Below are positions 11,088 to 24,741 of a DNA stretch of 64,000 bases, piece after piece. Each line of letters opens with the position of its first letter. The stretch's first letter is position 1. Made by a program: the position numbers and the translations under genes. The DNA is from Gelatoporia subvermispora B (lineage: Eukaryota; Basidiomycota; Agaricomycetes; Polyporales; Gelatoporiaceae). Location of the stretch: contig KB445799.1 of the NCBI GenBank assembly GCA_000320605.2, positions 1,157,059 to 1,221,058 on the forward strand. Reading direction: 5' to 3'. Below the pieces are notes generated by a model. The model did not search any database, was not told where the DNA came from, and saw only the letters and a list, made by a program, of their open reading frames with translations.

Positions 11088-12044
11088 AAGATTAAAGCAA
11101 ACCCTCAGCCAGTAAAGCCAGTAAGTCATCCTTCCGCCGATGAGATGTCGTTAGACAAACCTCCTGCGAATCCAATTGGGGACTGCTTCCGCAGCGCACT
11201 CCAGGGACCTGAGCCGCCAATACGATCCTCCTCGACTTGCTCCGGGTCTAACCAGGGAACAATTATGGTACGCGATGTCGGACTGGAAGCAGCCTCCCCA
11301 GCGTGCCGCGAGCCTACTTGGAACTCAACAAGACACCGCGAAGGGCCCTGCGGAGTTCTAGGGTCGGGGCGCTCCCGAGTGTTAACACATTCTTACCTCC
11401 AGCACAGTCATGCGGTACGAGCTCGTGAATGCGATGCCTTGAGGCGTCAACAAATGCGGGTACCGAGGAGACGTGAAAGGCAATTCTTCGGACCAGGGGC
11501 GATGCGTGTATGTACTCGGAGGATAGAACTGGTCCCGGCTCTCATGCGCACACAACAAGAAGCCATCCTCAGGGTTTGCAATACCAAGTCGAGCTGACAG
11601 CGGAGGTCTTTGTCCGTGCGTAGTCGCCTGTATATGTACCTGCAAACCAAGGACAGCGCAGATAGTTGGACATCAGGACACAGGTCGTGGTCAAATTCAA
11701 TACCGGAAGACCAGGATGTCGGAAGACGGAGTGTTCTATGACATGGGCAATGTATCATGAGAACAGGCACGGTCGATTTCGTGATGTTTTTGTGGGCGAA
11801 AGTGTGCATGCGTGATGCACGTGCGGTGGACAAAGGCGAATTGGGTTTCGGCGCTTGATCCACCTGGGCTTGGTCCCAGGCCGCCATGTACCGCATCCTT
11901 CCGCTACTTAAAGCTTCATTTACGTCTCGTTCCAGCAGGTCGATGTTCATTTTGTGCTAGCGACACGGTCGCTGTTGAGGCCTCTGCCCTCGCTCCTCGC
12001 CTTTTGTATCCCCCTCTCCCACCCACGCCCGACATCGACGCGGC
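11088..12044. other. Intergenic region upstream of the nucleotidyltransferase-like gene
   Basis: Several overlapping open frames (for example 11145-11597) have no recognisable motif. The last ~150 bp should hold the promoter and 5' leader of the gene at 12045; a pyrimidine-rich stretch is present at 11980-12035. Confidence 0.5.
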
Positions 12045-12846
12045 ATGTCTCACCTGAACGCTTACAACCAAGTCGACCTGACTCGCGACCTCCTCATCAC
12101 GGCGCTGAAATACCTTGCTTCTCTCATTCTCAAATCCTTTGGCGAAACCGTCCGTCTTGTCATTCATGGGGGCGCCGTCATGGTTCTGCACCCACGGCTG
12201 GCAAGCCGGTCGAGCACACGCGACGTGGATTACAACCACCGCTCGTTCGAGGTGGAGTGGCGGAACCGTGGCGTCCATGATGCCAGCATCCGTCTGAAGG
12301 CGTGCATCGAGGCGACCGCGCAAGCATTCAAGTTTGGCGCCGACTGGATGAACGCACAAGCGGATGTCAGCCTCCCGTTCGCGAGAGAGTAAGTCTGCAC
12401 CCTCTGTCCTACCATTCGTCTCCGCTTACTGCTGACTGGAAATATACTGACGCCGTTGATTCGATGATAACAGTGTCTACGGAAACCTTTACGACCCTAT
12501 CTGGACCGACGCTCTGAAGCCAGACAACATCGAGATAAACACTGTGTTCAAATGGGATGGCTTGGAGCTCATCGGCGTTAGCTGGTCTTGGGCCGTCGCG
12601 CTCAAGCTCGTACGGTTCAAAAAGTATGATCCCTATGACATCGCCGACATTCTGCATCTCGGGCAGAGGCAGAAGGGCATGCACTGGAACCTCCAGCTCC
12701 TCGAGGGTTGGCTCAAAACCATGTGTGGCAACGGCATGCACTACTCGTCGTATTCCTCTGCGCAAATGGAGGAAGTCCGCCAGAAAATGCGCCACGCCAT
12801 CCGTCTTGTCGAAACTCCCCGTGCCCGAATCACTGCCTACTCCTGA
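12045..12846 (+). CDS. Nucleotidyltransferase-fold protein of unknown function
   Basis: Exons 12045-12388 and 12474-12846 (intron 12389-12473, gtaagt...cag) give a 238-residue protein. Residues of about 38-65 read VIHGGAVMVLHPRL...STRDVDY. This fits the nucleotidyltransferase-fold signature, a Gly-Gly turn followed by D-x-D that binds metal. A third acidic residue could be supplied by the EIN segment in exon 2, followed by a WAVALKLVRFKKYDPYDIAD stretch as seen in DUF6036/AbiEii-like proteins, where K and D residues recur. No signal peptide or membrane segment is seen, so it is probably cytosolic. The fold call is from motif recognition; substrate and role are unknown. The start is the first ATG of the open frame, after a pyrimidine-rich leader. 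Confidence 0.85.
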
Positions 12847-13477
12847 CGCTTTCGCATCGTAATAATTCGCTCGCATTATCTTTATTATCTGCATCTCATG
12901 ATGTTGACCTGATTTACTTCCGTGACTCTATCCTTATGGATCTCACCCTCGATTAGAATAGCTACGTATGATATCCCGCTAACCCTCTCTTCGTTCGACT
13001 GAACTATGCTTCCGTTTTTATGATATATCCATCGCTTTACCTATATTTTTACTGTGCACGAACCTAATAAGTCGGAAGCTTCCTCTTCAATGTAGCATTA
13101 TTCGCTTTTGCTGCGCTTTCACCGCATTTGCTACCTCATTCGAGTCATCTTGAGGTAATAGCACTGTGTTTTGACAGCTCGGTACTAGTACATAACATTC
13201 GCTCTAGGGTGTGATGATGTAGTGGCTGCGCATCGTCCATGTCATCCTGCCAGTGATATGGGCGCCCGCGTCCTCGTGCAGGGTTGTCCAACGCCGCCGA
13301 TCTTCATATTCCGTCTTTTCTGGAAAGCTTCCGCAGCTGATGCACGGCGAGGCGGCACTCGAAACGCGCCCCTTTGCGCCCATATTCGTGTGTGCTTTAG
13401 GACGGGTTGGATATGGAATGTGTCAGGGGATGAGGGGAAGCACGTCGGACGGTGGAGCTGGGCGTAGGGTGTCTGAA
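12847..13477. other. Convergent intergenic region
   Basis: 3' ends of the plus-strand gene at 12045 and the minus-strand GT15 gene face each other here. Nothing else is recognised. Confidence 0.6.
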
Positions 13478-15416
13478 TTAGAGGACTAAGTCCCAACGAC
13501 GTTTACAGGAGTACTGCTGGTAGTCTGCAGGGGAGGCGTAGTTAGACTCTGACTATCGTCGTCGGGGAGACAATGCATGAAGCAAACGCCACAAGCTAGG
13601 ACTCACCGAAGCTCATCCAGGAGCTGCACGTACAGCCTTTATTATGCCAGAGGTCCCAATTGATAGTGCAGTGAGTGAAAGGATTGTGGAAATAGCCGAT
13701 TTCATCGAAGAAATGAACCCGCTCTTTTGGAAGGAATAGGGAGGCAGCGATACTATGGACTGGTGCATCACCCCATCGCTTTCAGATACAAGATAAAGGC
13801 GTCAAAGATCGGAGCCATATACGACGCGAACGTTGGTAATACCTCATAATAGAAGCCTCCGGTGGCGTCGAGATACTCGAAGAATTTGGTGTATGCCTCG
13901 CCGCGCCAGAAGTCCATATCGGCGATCTCGAAGTTGCTCCAAACTGCACGATTGCGAGTGGGATAGATGATCAGTCCTGATATGACTAGCTCAAAATATA
14001 TGGGAGACGCACAGTGGCATAAGTTATAACTTTCTCCCCCGTCCTCTGACAGGAAACCCATGGCATTGTTCTCCGCGACAAATTGTGGATACTCCGTTGT
14101 GAAATCTAAGGCGATGAGCCATTTATGAGACAACTCCTGATACATATCGTCCAAACGCACTTTTCACGGTCTGCCATAGGGTCGGGATAGTTGCCTCAAA
14201 TTCGTAGAGACTAATTGTAAAGCCTGCGAAAAATCAGAGCCATACATTCATACCGCCTGATAATTCGACCTACCATACGTCTTGTTGTGTTCCTCCATAT
14301 ACAAGAACGGATCGTTATCGACGTAGCAGTAGAAATGTACATCCGGCCTGATCGGATGAGTCAAACATCGAAGATGATGTCATTCGTAATAGCGCGCTCA
14401 CTCTACTCTCCAATACCATTTGTACTGCTGTAGAAGTGGATGTCGATAGAAGAACTGGGAAAAGACTAGTCAACGACCAAGGCCTTCATCTGGCACTATC
14501 GAGGCATACTTACGCCTGAGTTGAAGCGACACATGTTGCGATAACTACGAGATTCCGGTATGAATCATTCGCACGGAACACGGGTAATGAATGAACGCAC
14601 GATACGCTGCCTACAAAGGTATATGTTCATCAATCAAGATGGAAGTCAAGAGAAGGAAAATTAGCTCACCTCCATAGATAACGTCAGCCTCAACTAGACG
14701 ATTTCTTCCCTCCGTGGCCCGTTCTTCGTCAATCCATTCCGGTTGGTACCAGTGATCGCTGGGTATGACACCAAATGTGACCTGGCCTGATGCAAGCTCG
14801 GTCATATTCCTGAACATGAAGTTAGATCTGCACGACATATCCATGATGGGACTCACGCCTTGAACTCGTCCGAGAACTCCACCTCGTTCAGGAATATCCA
14901 GGGATAGTTGAAACGGAAGTTGAACTTCTCCTCGAGTTCGCGTACGCTCTGGGCGGCTTTTTCAAGCTCACTATTCCGGGCAAGCATGAGCAATGTCGCG
15001 TTCGCTTTTCTAGGAGTGTCAGCCGAGGGTGAGGTATCACTGGGGCTATCATCGGATGTCGCGGAATCCTCTGCGTCATCTACACCTGTCTCCGTCTCCG
15101 TCTCCGTCTGAGTGGCCTCGGGCGCCCATGCACTTGTCAATGTTTCTTTCTCTAGCGACTCGAAGTCGCCTGTTCCATTCCTGTGCGGCCAGGACAATTG
15201 CGATGCGATATTCGAGAGGGATGTGGCGCGTCCGTACTCCTCATGCGTGAATGCGAGGATAGAATGAAGCGCAATCTGTAGTATGCCCAAAACGGCAACA
15301 ATTTAGGGGCATATGACATAGGCTAACTGGAGACTCACCAACACACAGACCACTACAAGAACGTATCGTGTTGTCCTGTTTACGCGGAGCTGGCGGGCAG
15401 AGGCTGGTAGTCGCAT
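13478..15416 (-). CDS. GT15 alpha-1,2-mannosyltransferase (KRE2/MNT1 family), copy A
   Basis: Transfers mannose from GDP-mannose to O- and N-linked mannan in the Golgi (family knowledge). Twelve exons on the minus strand, in coding order: 15339-15416, 14857-15275, 14670-14809, 14601-14610, 14514-14544, 14402-14454, 14274-14347, 14161-14223, 14013-14105, 13843-13943, 13607-13778, 13478-13524; 426 residues. Type II topology: short cytosolic N-terminus, membrane anchor at about 17-35, then an acidic Ser/Thr-rich stem. Family blocks in order are NATLLMLARNSELE, FNYPWIFLNE, SDHWYQPEWIDEERA, YRNMCRFNSGFFYRHPL, FWSNFEIADMDFWRGEAY (E326 matches the proposed catalytic Glu) and RWGDAPVHSIAA, ending in YSCKRRWDLVL. 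A 10-nt micro-exon encodes part of GSVS. The paralog at 51.9 kb has identical lengths for exons 3-12, which supports the model. Confidence 0.95.
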
Positions 15417-17083
15417 GGTTTGTGAATGCCTGGGATGAGAGAACGTTGGAAGCCCGGTGACCCTGGAATGAGACGATGTGTTCGCACAGCTTTGCGCAGG
15501 GTGAATCTGTCAGAGTGGTTCCACATGCTGATCAGGACATGTTTGCCAAGTGCAACGAAATCGCTGCCCACGATATTCAGTCAAGGAGCATGCTCGTGGC
15601 GGTCAGAGGTGGTATGGTGAGTGCAGTTATGGGGGGAAGAAGCTTGCAATGAAATGGAGCACTTCATTTTAATCTGCGAGCTGCGGACGAAACCGCCGAG
15701 CAGTGTCAGTTCATGTGTACCGCCAACCTGCTAAGGACGAGCGTCACCCATGGCGCGTTGCCAGCCAAAATATCACCTGCGACCGTGCGCTACGAGGCTC
15801 CAGGGCCGCCCGGTCTCGCATTACGTCTCCTGCCTCGTGTGGGCCACTACCGCTTCTACTACTGATCTATCGCGTCGTTGCGAACAACACTCTGTGCACC
15901 TGATGTGTTCGTTGTGCAGGTCTTTGATAATGGGGCAGTCATACTGGCTTCATTCTCCACTCGCACGAGGGTGTTGGGGTTCGAGTGCCCGGGCCTAATA
16001 ATAGCTATGCAATTCCAGGCTTCCTGTCGTCAGACTCGCGCACGTGCGATAATTGCGGGGCAAGAGCTGCGCAGCTGCGGGACCGAGCGTTCGCGGGAAA
16101 GAGCTGAGACCAATAGGAGATTTTCCTGGCGGAAACAAATCTGCGAGTACTCAAAAACTTACGTTGACGAGATCGACACGGTCGCACGAGATCTCTGCCC
16201 TCGCATATTACAGCTTTCGACGCACATCTCAGGCTGAGATTCGGCGAGCCTCAGCGAAACATTGTCGTGTTGCGAGCGTCGCAGGCGCGGGAGCTGCGGA
16301 GGCCTATTGCGAAGCATTGCTGACGTCGCGTGAATCCGGCTACGCGGTTCATCGTCGGCCCTCCGTTGTTCAGCAGCGACCGTAGCAAAAAACTTGCAAG
16401 TTAGGTTCAAGCCTGGGTCTGGGTCCAGTGAGGTTCTCACCTGGAGGTTATTTCTAATTGTTCCTGGTCGGAACTGAAGGCCCAAGGGAAAGTTGAACAC
16501 CGGACAGATCGGATTGAGTCCGGTCACGTTACGAACCGGACCGGTCTGAACCAAACCACCTCGAACAACTGAAGAGCCTGCCTGTATCACATGCTTCTGC
16601 CCTCTGACTCCGATGTTGTGAAGTCAGTGACCATCAATGCATGCTGTTCGTGCAATCCTGTTCATTTGAGCGACACGGCCAGAGTCCACTGATATACGTG
16701 CCGCGTAAATTATGAAATAATCGTACATGATGCACTGGCAGTGTGGGATTATACAGAGTCTAATTGGAACGACGGGGATAAAGAGAACGTGGTATAACGA
16801 TGCGCCGCCAGTGTTTCAGCCAATAAAAACCAGCACATAAGTCCCAAAAGTAAACACAAAGTGAAAGTACACGGGGTCGAGTCGACTATTCGAGACGACG
16901 CCGTCATGTCTATGCGTCATCCTACATCTAGTCGTGAGGAGTACATATTTAGAGTCCAGATGAATGGAGAGCGGCAAGCATGTGTACAAAGTCCTGAAAG
17001 TCCTGTTTGAGTGACGGGCGGGCGCGATCGCGATCACGGCGGAATCGGACATGGATAACCCTGGGTTGAATATCGCGCGGACT
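15417..17083. other. Intergenic, nothing recognised
   Basis: Between the 5' end of GT15 copy A and the 3' end of GT2 copy A. The part next to 15416 should contain the GT15 promoter. At 16400-16570 there is a run of gaccgg/ccggtc-type motifs without clear repeat borders. Confidence 0.5.
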
Positions 17084-20000
17084 TCAGTATGAGAAAATCA
17101 TGAACCAGGGATTCAGCACGATCTGTGGCGGGGTGGCGTGTCAGGAAATCAAAGTGAAGGCAAGTTAGCGAGCAACGTACCGGATACAGAATGTGGCACC
17201 CCGCGACGACGCTATATGGTCCGCAGAAACCGTGAGAGAATGTCCAGCGGCGCAGACGTATTTTGAACGTACGCAAGAGGGAAGATGGCCGCCCAGTCCC
17301 ACCCGTCAATCTGCCAGCCAGTGGGTATCACATCGGTGGTCATGATGATCATGGTCACGCAAAACGCAAAGCTGATCAACAGCACGAGCCAGAACCGCTG
17401 GAGGATCTTCGGCACCTCTTTCCAGAAGTTGGACCGCTCGACTTCTTTCTTCGTTGCGCCCCACGTGATGTTGTACGAGAATAAGTGGGCGAGGAGAGCC
17501 TGCGACAGGTGGATGCTCAGACCACCGAAGAAGAAGAAGCTGTGGAGGATTGGTCATCAGTGCGTCTCGCCTGCAAGAAGTGCCCGACATACAAGAACGG
17601 AACCCAGGTCAAGTTCTCGAGCAGACACGCGAAGAGACCGCGCTGGCCGAGCCGGTACTCGAGCAACGTGTAGCCAAGGTTACCCAATCCTGGGAATACG
17701 ACCGTACATGCCAACCAAATCTCGAAACTGTGCTCATAGAATCCATCGATCTGTACAGATAAGTCGATTCAAGTTTGATGAGACTCGATGGGCGACGTGT
17801 GCAGACAGTTCGTGTGCTCACCGTGACGGCCCAGCCGAGCAGAAAGTAGTTCAGAGCTGACAGAACAGCGGAAGCCGCGATACCATCTGATCCAATTGCG
17901 AATGTTAATTACAAATTTAGACAACATCGAGGAGATCACGTGACTCACAATATGAGAACATATCTGGGACCCAGCACTAGCATGAGTGAGAGTGTCAAGC
18001 AAAGCAACTAATACACGTACAGGCCATCATGTTGACTTTGTAGTGCACCGGAGCATCGCACCACAAGAACATACGAAGCTTCTTGTTGATCGGGCCCAGC
18101 TTCCACCAGTCTTTGATGGGGTTGAAGATGAGCTCATCGCAACCTACAATTTCGTTAATCCAACAAGGTTGAAAGAGAGCCAGCAGATGCAACGCACCAT
18201 ACGAGTATTTTTGCCATCGATTCAATTCATCGTCGCACGTAAGCGATACACCCTCCTTGAAGCCGCCATCAGAGTATGTCGCCCAGCGGATGATGTAGCC
18301 CTTGAGCATAAGCCGCTGCGCCATGTCGAAGTCCTCCGAGACGTTGGTCTCCGACCAGATCTTCTTCTTGCCGTCCTCCTCGTCGATGAACGCCGCGTCC
18401 TGTAGCGCGGACCAGCGCAAGAACGCGTTGTGTCCGACGAATGGCGCGACCTCGCCGTTCGAGCACCCGAGAGAGATACACTTGTTGATACGACGGGTGA
18501 AGTGCGCGATGCCGTTCTCGAAATAGTGGTGCGCGACCTGCATGACGTCCGACTCGTGCTGGATGATCGCGACCTCGGGACACTCCGCCAGCTCGCGCGC
18601 GGCGTCGCGGAAGCAGTCCTCGGGTACAATGGTGTCCGAGTCCACGATCAGGATGATATCGCCGAGCCGAAGCGATTTTCCGTTGCACGCCCAGGGCCGC
18701 CAACGCTGTCCACTCTCCTCGTACATCTCCTCGACTGCGAGCTTCATCGCGCGGTCCTCAACGCACTCGTCTGACTCCGCATCCGGATCCACGCCACGCG
18801 CCGCGGCGTCAGCCTCGAGCACAAGGAGGTGTTTCTCCAGTTTTTGCGAGAGCGCGAGCCCGTAGTTCATATTAGATGCCTTCTTGAACCGGCCCGCACG
18901 CTTGAACCCGTCGGGAGCACTGCTGTGCGGGGGTCGCGCGACCCAGCCGATATTGTGGTCCGCATAAAATGCGATCCGCTCCTCGCGCTCCTCCTCCGAA
19001 ATGAGTTGCATACCGTCATCGTGCACGAAGATGGAAGACGTGCCGCCTTGCCGAGCGTATGTCTGCATCGCCTTCTTGAGAGAATACACGGAGGGCGCTC
19101 TATGACCGAATGCGTGTCAGCTGAGCTTTGCGCGGAGATTACGGATATGTTATATTTGGCCTGGAGCGACATACGGGGTGCTGTGCACACGTCGATCCAG
19201 GCAAAGCTCCCGTGTGCCGGGCCCGGTCAGTGGGGCCGAGGAGGACACACAAGGTGGCAGATATCAAATTACTGGACACTTACATTGTCTCCTTGAGATT
19301 CTCCTTGTACACGGGCATCTCGATACTGACGTGTGGAAGATTTGAGTCCACTAACTTGTTGGGCGCCGCGGGAATTGCGGAATAGTACATGGAATTCTGG
19401 TGGAACTGTGCTACCGGGCCAATGCTGCGACGAGAGTTAGCCCGAGGTGCGGAGAATGAATGGCCATTTCATACATCATAGACAGGTTGCCAATAATTTG
19501 CATACAGAAGAACTGTGTACATGGCGATCAGAATGTGCTAGCGCAAATTCTATCTGTCAAAACTCACGAGAGCGATACAGAAGAGGAATGGCGAAGTAGC
19601 CATGAGCGCGAAGCGCTGGTATTTGCCATCGAGGGCGAATTCCTGCAGCAGAGCGTCGAGACCACTGGCGATGAAGACTAATGAAAGAAGGGTCAACAAC
19701 CTCAAACACATTAACGTAGGATACTAATGCGCTTACAGATCGACAGTGCACAGGCCAGACCAGCATAGACCGGCGCAAACATTCGCATTGGCCTATGAGA
19801 GGGACCCTCCGCGTTCTTCTCGACATCGTCCTTCTTGCTGACAAAGTATCCCAATCCGCAATTGCGCTTCTTCTGGGGTTTCCCCGGCAGCTTAGCTGTA
19901 ACCTCTGTCTCTTTAGTCTCCACAGCTCCCTTTTCATTAAGATGTACATCAGAGGCGGTGGTGGACGGCACTCCCGAAGATGGTAGTGCGAGCGTAGTGC

Positions 20001-20652
20001 GTCGCTTCCAGATAAGCTCGATGAGCTTCTCTTCGAAATCAGTGCATATCGGGACGATGTTATCGAGGTTATAGGACCAGACTACCAATACTCTCTCGTC
20101 CCGCTGCGACCGAGTAGAAGATCGGATCGGAGTGATCAGCGCAAGCACCCCACGGATATTTGCAAAAACACTTACGATAAATGCAGCGCACTGCTCCTTG
20201 TCGGCTCTGATCAAGTAGGCCATCGTGTCCAGGACTTGGATGCGGGTGTCATCGTCGATATAGACGGCGGACTCATCGTCCTTGCTGTAAGCGGCACGAG
20301 CAGAGTCAGTTCCGGTGTCCCAGAACGTAGACGCCCGCGGACAACGTACACGGCGGCGAGCACCGCGTGAATGGCGGCGCTCCGGACTTTTACAGCAACG
20401 ACAGGATTGAGGACTCGGATAGCCTCCTCAAATGGCTGGAGGTAGGGGTTCTCGTAGGGAAATATGCGGAAGTGGCCATTCTCCACCCGGAGACAGACAC
20501 CAGCCTGAACATGTTCTTCCGACGGCTTAAACCACGCGTCACCCTGCGTCTATGGCAGCGAGCGGGGTCAGCTCTGGTCGTGTGTATTGGGTAACCATAC
20601 GTACTTGCTGGTAGATGTGGTGGAGCAATGCGTCGTATGCGTCGTAGTCCAT
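17084..20652 (-). CDS. GT2 processive polysaccharide synthase, copy A
   Basis: Membrane glycosyltransferase of the cellulose/hyaluronan-synthase-like GT2 class; the product polymer is not known. Fifteen exons on the minus strand, in coding order: 20605-20652, 20350-20549, 20176-20284, 19737-20103, 19568-19677, 19475-19512, 19284-19424, 18198-19099, 18021-18143, 17949-17963, 17822-17886, 17593-17750, 17273-17539, 17181-17211, 17084-17122; 870 residues. Layout: an N-terminal soluble region, two membrane segments in exons 5-6, the entry motif EMPVYKENLKET, then a catalytic domain in exon 8 with HDDGMQLI, the metal-binding IVDSDTIVPED, SEDFDMA and ELNRWQKYSYG, then several C-terminal membrane spans. 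The Q of QxxRW is E here. Exon lengths match copy B except exon 4 (367 versus 370). It is transcribed away from the GH16 gene at 24.7 kb. Confidence 0.95.
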
Positions 20653-23600
20653 GGCTGGACGAGGCCCTGCGCCGGAAGAAGGCTGGTGGAGCTGCGTCTG
20701 GAGAGGCGGAGACGCCGAAACCGCATCCATTGGATATCCATCTCAGCCTTATACTTCGAACGACAGCGAACAGAAGATGGCCGGGTAGCTCGCCCGAGTG
20801 TTGATCGAGAAATGTTCCTGTCGCTAGCTGGCTTGGACTGTCAGCGGGACGCGGACCTGTGCGTGCCTCCATTCGGAAGCCGGTTCCAGACGGCGAGTTG
20901 GCTCAGGTACTCGTTTCACAGAACTCCCGCGCGAGCGTGAATGCATGAATACAACAGATTTGTCTGGAACATGTCAATCTGCGATGCACGCACCGGCGAC
21001 GCACGGCGCACTGATTCCGACGTTCCAAGCCGGTGCCCCTGCAACGTGTGCACGGTTGCTCTTCACCGACGCTCGCGCCGGTGTAGATTATATTATCAAT
21101 CAAAGCGCATTGCAGCACGCGCGTCTGGGGGCCGGATTTAAGTCGTGGGAGGAGGCAGTCTTGGCCTCATGCATGCAGCGGCCAGTCCTGGCCAGTCATG
21201 CTCGCGCAATCGCAGGGGGAAAGGCGCACGGCGGGTTCAGCGCTGGAAATAGATAACACAAATAATTCCTGGCACCACGCATCATGACAATTCAGGGGGC
21301 ATTTCGGCGAGAAGACGCACGAAACAGTTTTGTCTGTCGTCCACGTCGCTGATTTACACTTGGCAAATACAAGTCCAGTCTGGCAGGATACCACACCATT
21401 CAATCTCCGCTATACATCTGGCGTGGATCGCTGCGCTGTCGGATTTTGAGAGTCGAGACAGGAGTACGATGTCAAACCGGAAATACAAGATCTGTCGCTG
21501 GTCTGGAAACTGATGGTCCTCCTCTGGATTGAGGCCAAATTCAGGTGGCAGGGAGCAGGCTTGGGAAAGTTGACCTATTTTCTAAACAGATTAGATCTCT
21601 GATCGCCACGCGATTATCTATCCCGTCTAACCGCCTCTAACCGCCTCGCCGGCGGCTACGAGCTTGTTGATTTCTCTCCGGCATCCCATGTCTGTCACTC
21701 AAGCTATAATCTTACAATAAATGACGAGCTGCAGCGTCTCTGAGCCGCCGCATGTTCTGAATTTCTATTCATTCTGTGCGGCTGGTAACACATGCTCATA
21801 GAGTTCAGCTAGAATCACGGACTGTGGGCAAGCCGGCACCGCACCATCGAGTCTGTTGGACAAGAATTTCCTGATAACGCTCTATATGTCATACTGAGAC
21901 ACCCTGTTCTTCCTTCCTATCACCGCAGATATTTCCAGCACGAGCGTGCGACAAGGGCGCAGCACCAGAAGCATGACAGCGTCCCGCCCGTGTCCTAGGC
22001 AGCGCACGTCGCGACGATACCACTCCCGATATCTGCTAGTTGATCCTGGCGGCATCTGCAGCAAGGGTGGACAATTTGTTTGAATCAAGCACGTTCATCA
22101 AGCCACTGTGGTGGGCCCAGACCGTCTACAGCAACTGCAGGGCTGACGCAACGAGCTGTTGGCTTTGGTGCAACTTAGCGATGTCGATTGCCATGTCCGC
22201 GAGGTACTTCGGCCACGCGCTACAGATGGAATGCACTGTCCTCCTTTCGGAATAGAGACGTCAGACTAGCAGGAGGAGCATGCCTCTTCAAGGCCGTGCG
22301 TTTGCGTAACGATGCTACTGCGCCTGTCAGGACTCAGGAGAACGTTGGACGCGCGCCGAATCAGTCAATATGCGCCTGCTATCGCCCGCCGCCCGCCGCC
22401 CGAGAGATGCGCCCTTGGTCAATTCCGTAGATGACATTTACGAATATCAGGCCAAGGGCTGCATCGGTCCTTTCGTACGTTACCCCCACGCACGGGCTAT
22501 TCGGTTCAGATATAGCGGTCAAGGCTAGCCTCGCAGATCCTCCGAGGGGTTCGTTGGCAGCTGCGTCATGCGCGGGGGGCCCAATCCAGGGTACGCACTG
22601 CTCACATTCTTCTACGGGGAGCCCGGCGAGATGAGCGAGCGGGTAGCGCCCCCAGAACCACCGGACGACGGAATGGTGCGTTGTGGTCTTCGAAATCTTG
22701 CTCGCCGTGCATGCACAGGTTTGGGATTAGGGGTGCATTCCGCCAAGCTACGTCCACTGACTTTCCCAGGAAAGGACACACGGGTTGGCGAGCCACCGAC
22801 TCTTCCGCCTTCCATATCGTACGGCCCGCGGAGGACGTGCGCAGAACAATGGACTTGAAGTTCTACGTCCAAGCCATGTACAGTAAAGCTCAGATTGTCT
22901 CGCACCATACCTGTTAGCCTTACGACAGTATCCATCTAGGAGGCTTCACTCCACCTCGGGCACAATAAGATGTGTTCACAGCCTTCGGTGTCTGCCCCCA
23001 GCTCACCGCAGATGCCGCCGGCCTGCCGCTCCAGTGGAGCACGACGCTTCGAGGATAGCTAAACTGACAAGTCATCTCATGACACTGTATGAGCAAACAT
23101 GTTGTCATAGATGGGCTTTGCTATGTAAAGGTGAGATTGCTGGAGCCATACATGTGCTCGTTGCGTGCCCTCGAGCACAACGCGTGTTTAATCAACTGCG
23201 ATGAGGCTACTTCTCACGGCTGTGCGCGATGGTGAAGATAGTGGCATAGCTGACATCGGTATGCTCCCGGGATCCCGTCGAATTTGTCCAACACCTGCCG
23301 GCTTGTCTTAATTGTGTTCAGCTTGATCTTCGTCGCTGGCAACCCTCGACATCATTGATCCACCAAGATGGTTTCCAATGTCGACAAGAACGATTCTACC
23401 TTGCAAAGGGGTGTACTCCTGTGGTGCTCACCGGGATTTGAGCGCCGTTACGATGTAATTCCGCACTTGTACTATCACATCTATGTTTTCGCCGCATTAG
23501 AGGGTACAAGCTATAAGCCTCGTGTTGGTGAAGATCATTCCCATTATACACTAGCACAGCTACTGCCGTCTTATCTCGGTACAATGTCTTTTGCGAGTGT

Positions 23601-24741
23601 TATGGAAGGCATACTGCGCAGAAGATGACATCAGTATCATCCGGCAGGGAAAACTCGAGGCAGGGTATGGATGGCCGTGCTGCTCCGGCACGTGCTCTGG
23701 GATAGCGACCCCATATGGCAGTGCCGCGGGAGTGGTTTCGTTCTGTTTGCAGCCGCATCTTTGGAGCTCACTTTTCCCGCTCATCGGGCAAAAGCAGTCT
23801 TCGAATTGGGATCAGCATGCGCGACATTGATTCATCGATAGCTCGGTGTTTGGATAAGGACCGGTGCGCATGTGCTCGGTCCCGCAAATCACTTATGCAA
23901 GGTACAACTCGAAGCTGACACCGAGCAGACCGGGATTGCATGAAAAATCCTCGCATCGGCTCTGAACGGCCCCCTTGCGAGCGCGGAGAAAAACGGCGCA
24001 AATATGGACAAGTTCTAGTGCTTATCTATTGGGCGGCATGCTCACCGCTGCCAAGGTTCTGCTGCCGAACTGTTCGCTTCGTCGAAAATGCCATTCCGAA
24101 AGATGGAGCGCCTTGTCCCAGCACGCGTCCCCACGCTTGCACGTGGGAACGCAAGGCGGGCTAGCGCGTCTACCCAGGATGGGCTGTGGCAAACTGCAAT
24201 CGGCCTGCCTGGGCGCCGCGCATCGACATGCTGTTTCGCTGATACAATTCGCCATGTCATCCACTTTACGGTAGATGCAGGTGGGAACTTATCGACAACT
24301 GGAGAATTGACCGGATCAATTGTTCCTCGACCGTTCAGAGGCCTGCTCCCAATCTGTTGGGCCCGGGATCAGTCCGTCGATGCAATCGCGCTGTATTGAA
24401 TCCAGATCGCGCAGCCTTTCTTCCTGCAATGAACAAGCGACGTTTCTATTCCTGCCGCCAGGGCCGAGGTACACCACCGAAGGACGGCGCCGATGCTCGA
24501 CATTCCTCGTCGATTTTTGCCAGGAACGGATAACCTATTGCCAAGTATGTTTTCCAATACCTTTTCGCACATCGACATTTTGATGACAGTTTGCACTGTA
24601 GATGCATCACTATTCCGAAGTACTAATAGTCGAATCGCACGTACTGCCATGTCCGTAGTGTCCCCGCACGCTGAGACACTGGCCATTTCTCTTCCCCCTT
24701 CCACTTAGCGTGTTCTGCCTGTCTAAACGCCCTCACGAGAC
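20653..24741. other. 4-kb intergenic region, nothing recognised
   Basis: Divergent spacer between GT2 copy A and the KRE6-like gene. It should hold both promoters (near 20.7 kb and 24.6 kb). Open frames are short, on both strands and without family motifs. No transposase, reverse transcriptase or tRNA was recognised. Confidence 0.5.

Noticed and set aside
11145..11597. 150-codon frame and an overlapping 61-codon frame (LTREQLWYAMSDW...)
   Set aside because: The shorter frame looks protein-like, but no extension, splice sites or family could be established.
16380..16600. accggaccggtc-rich segment as a transposon end
   Set aside because: No terminal repeats or target duplication were found. 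Possibly just a degenerate simple repeat.
18222..18703. Open frames antisense to or out of frame with the GT2 catalytic exon
   Set aside because: Shadows of the GC-rich coding exon 8 of GT2 copy A.
17084..20652. Considered calling the GT2 genes chitin synthases
   Set aside because: They lack the QRRRW and EDRxL signatures of fungal chitin synthases. DSD, SED and ELNRW with this membrane layout fit other processive GT2 synthases better.
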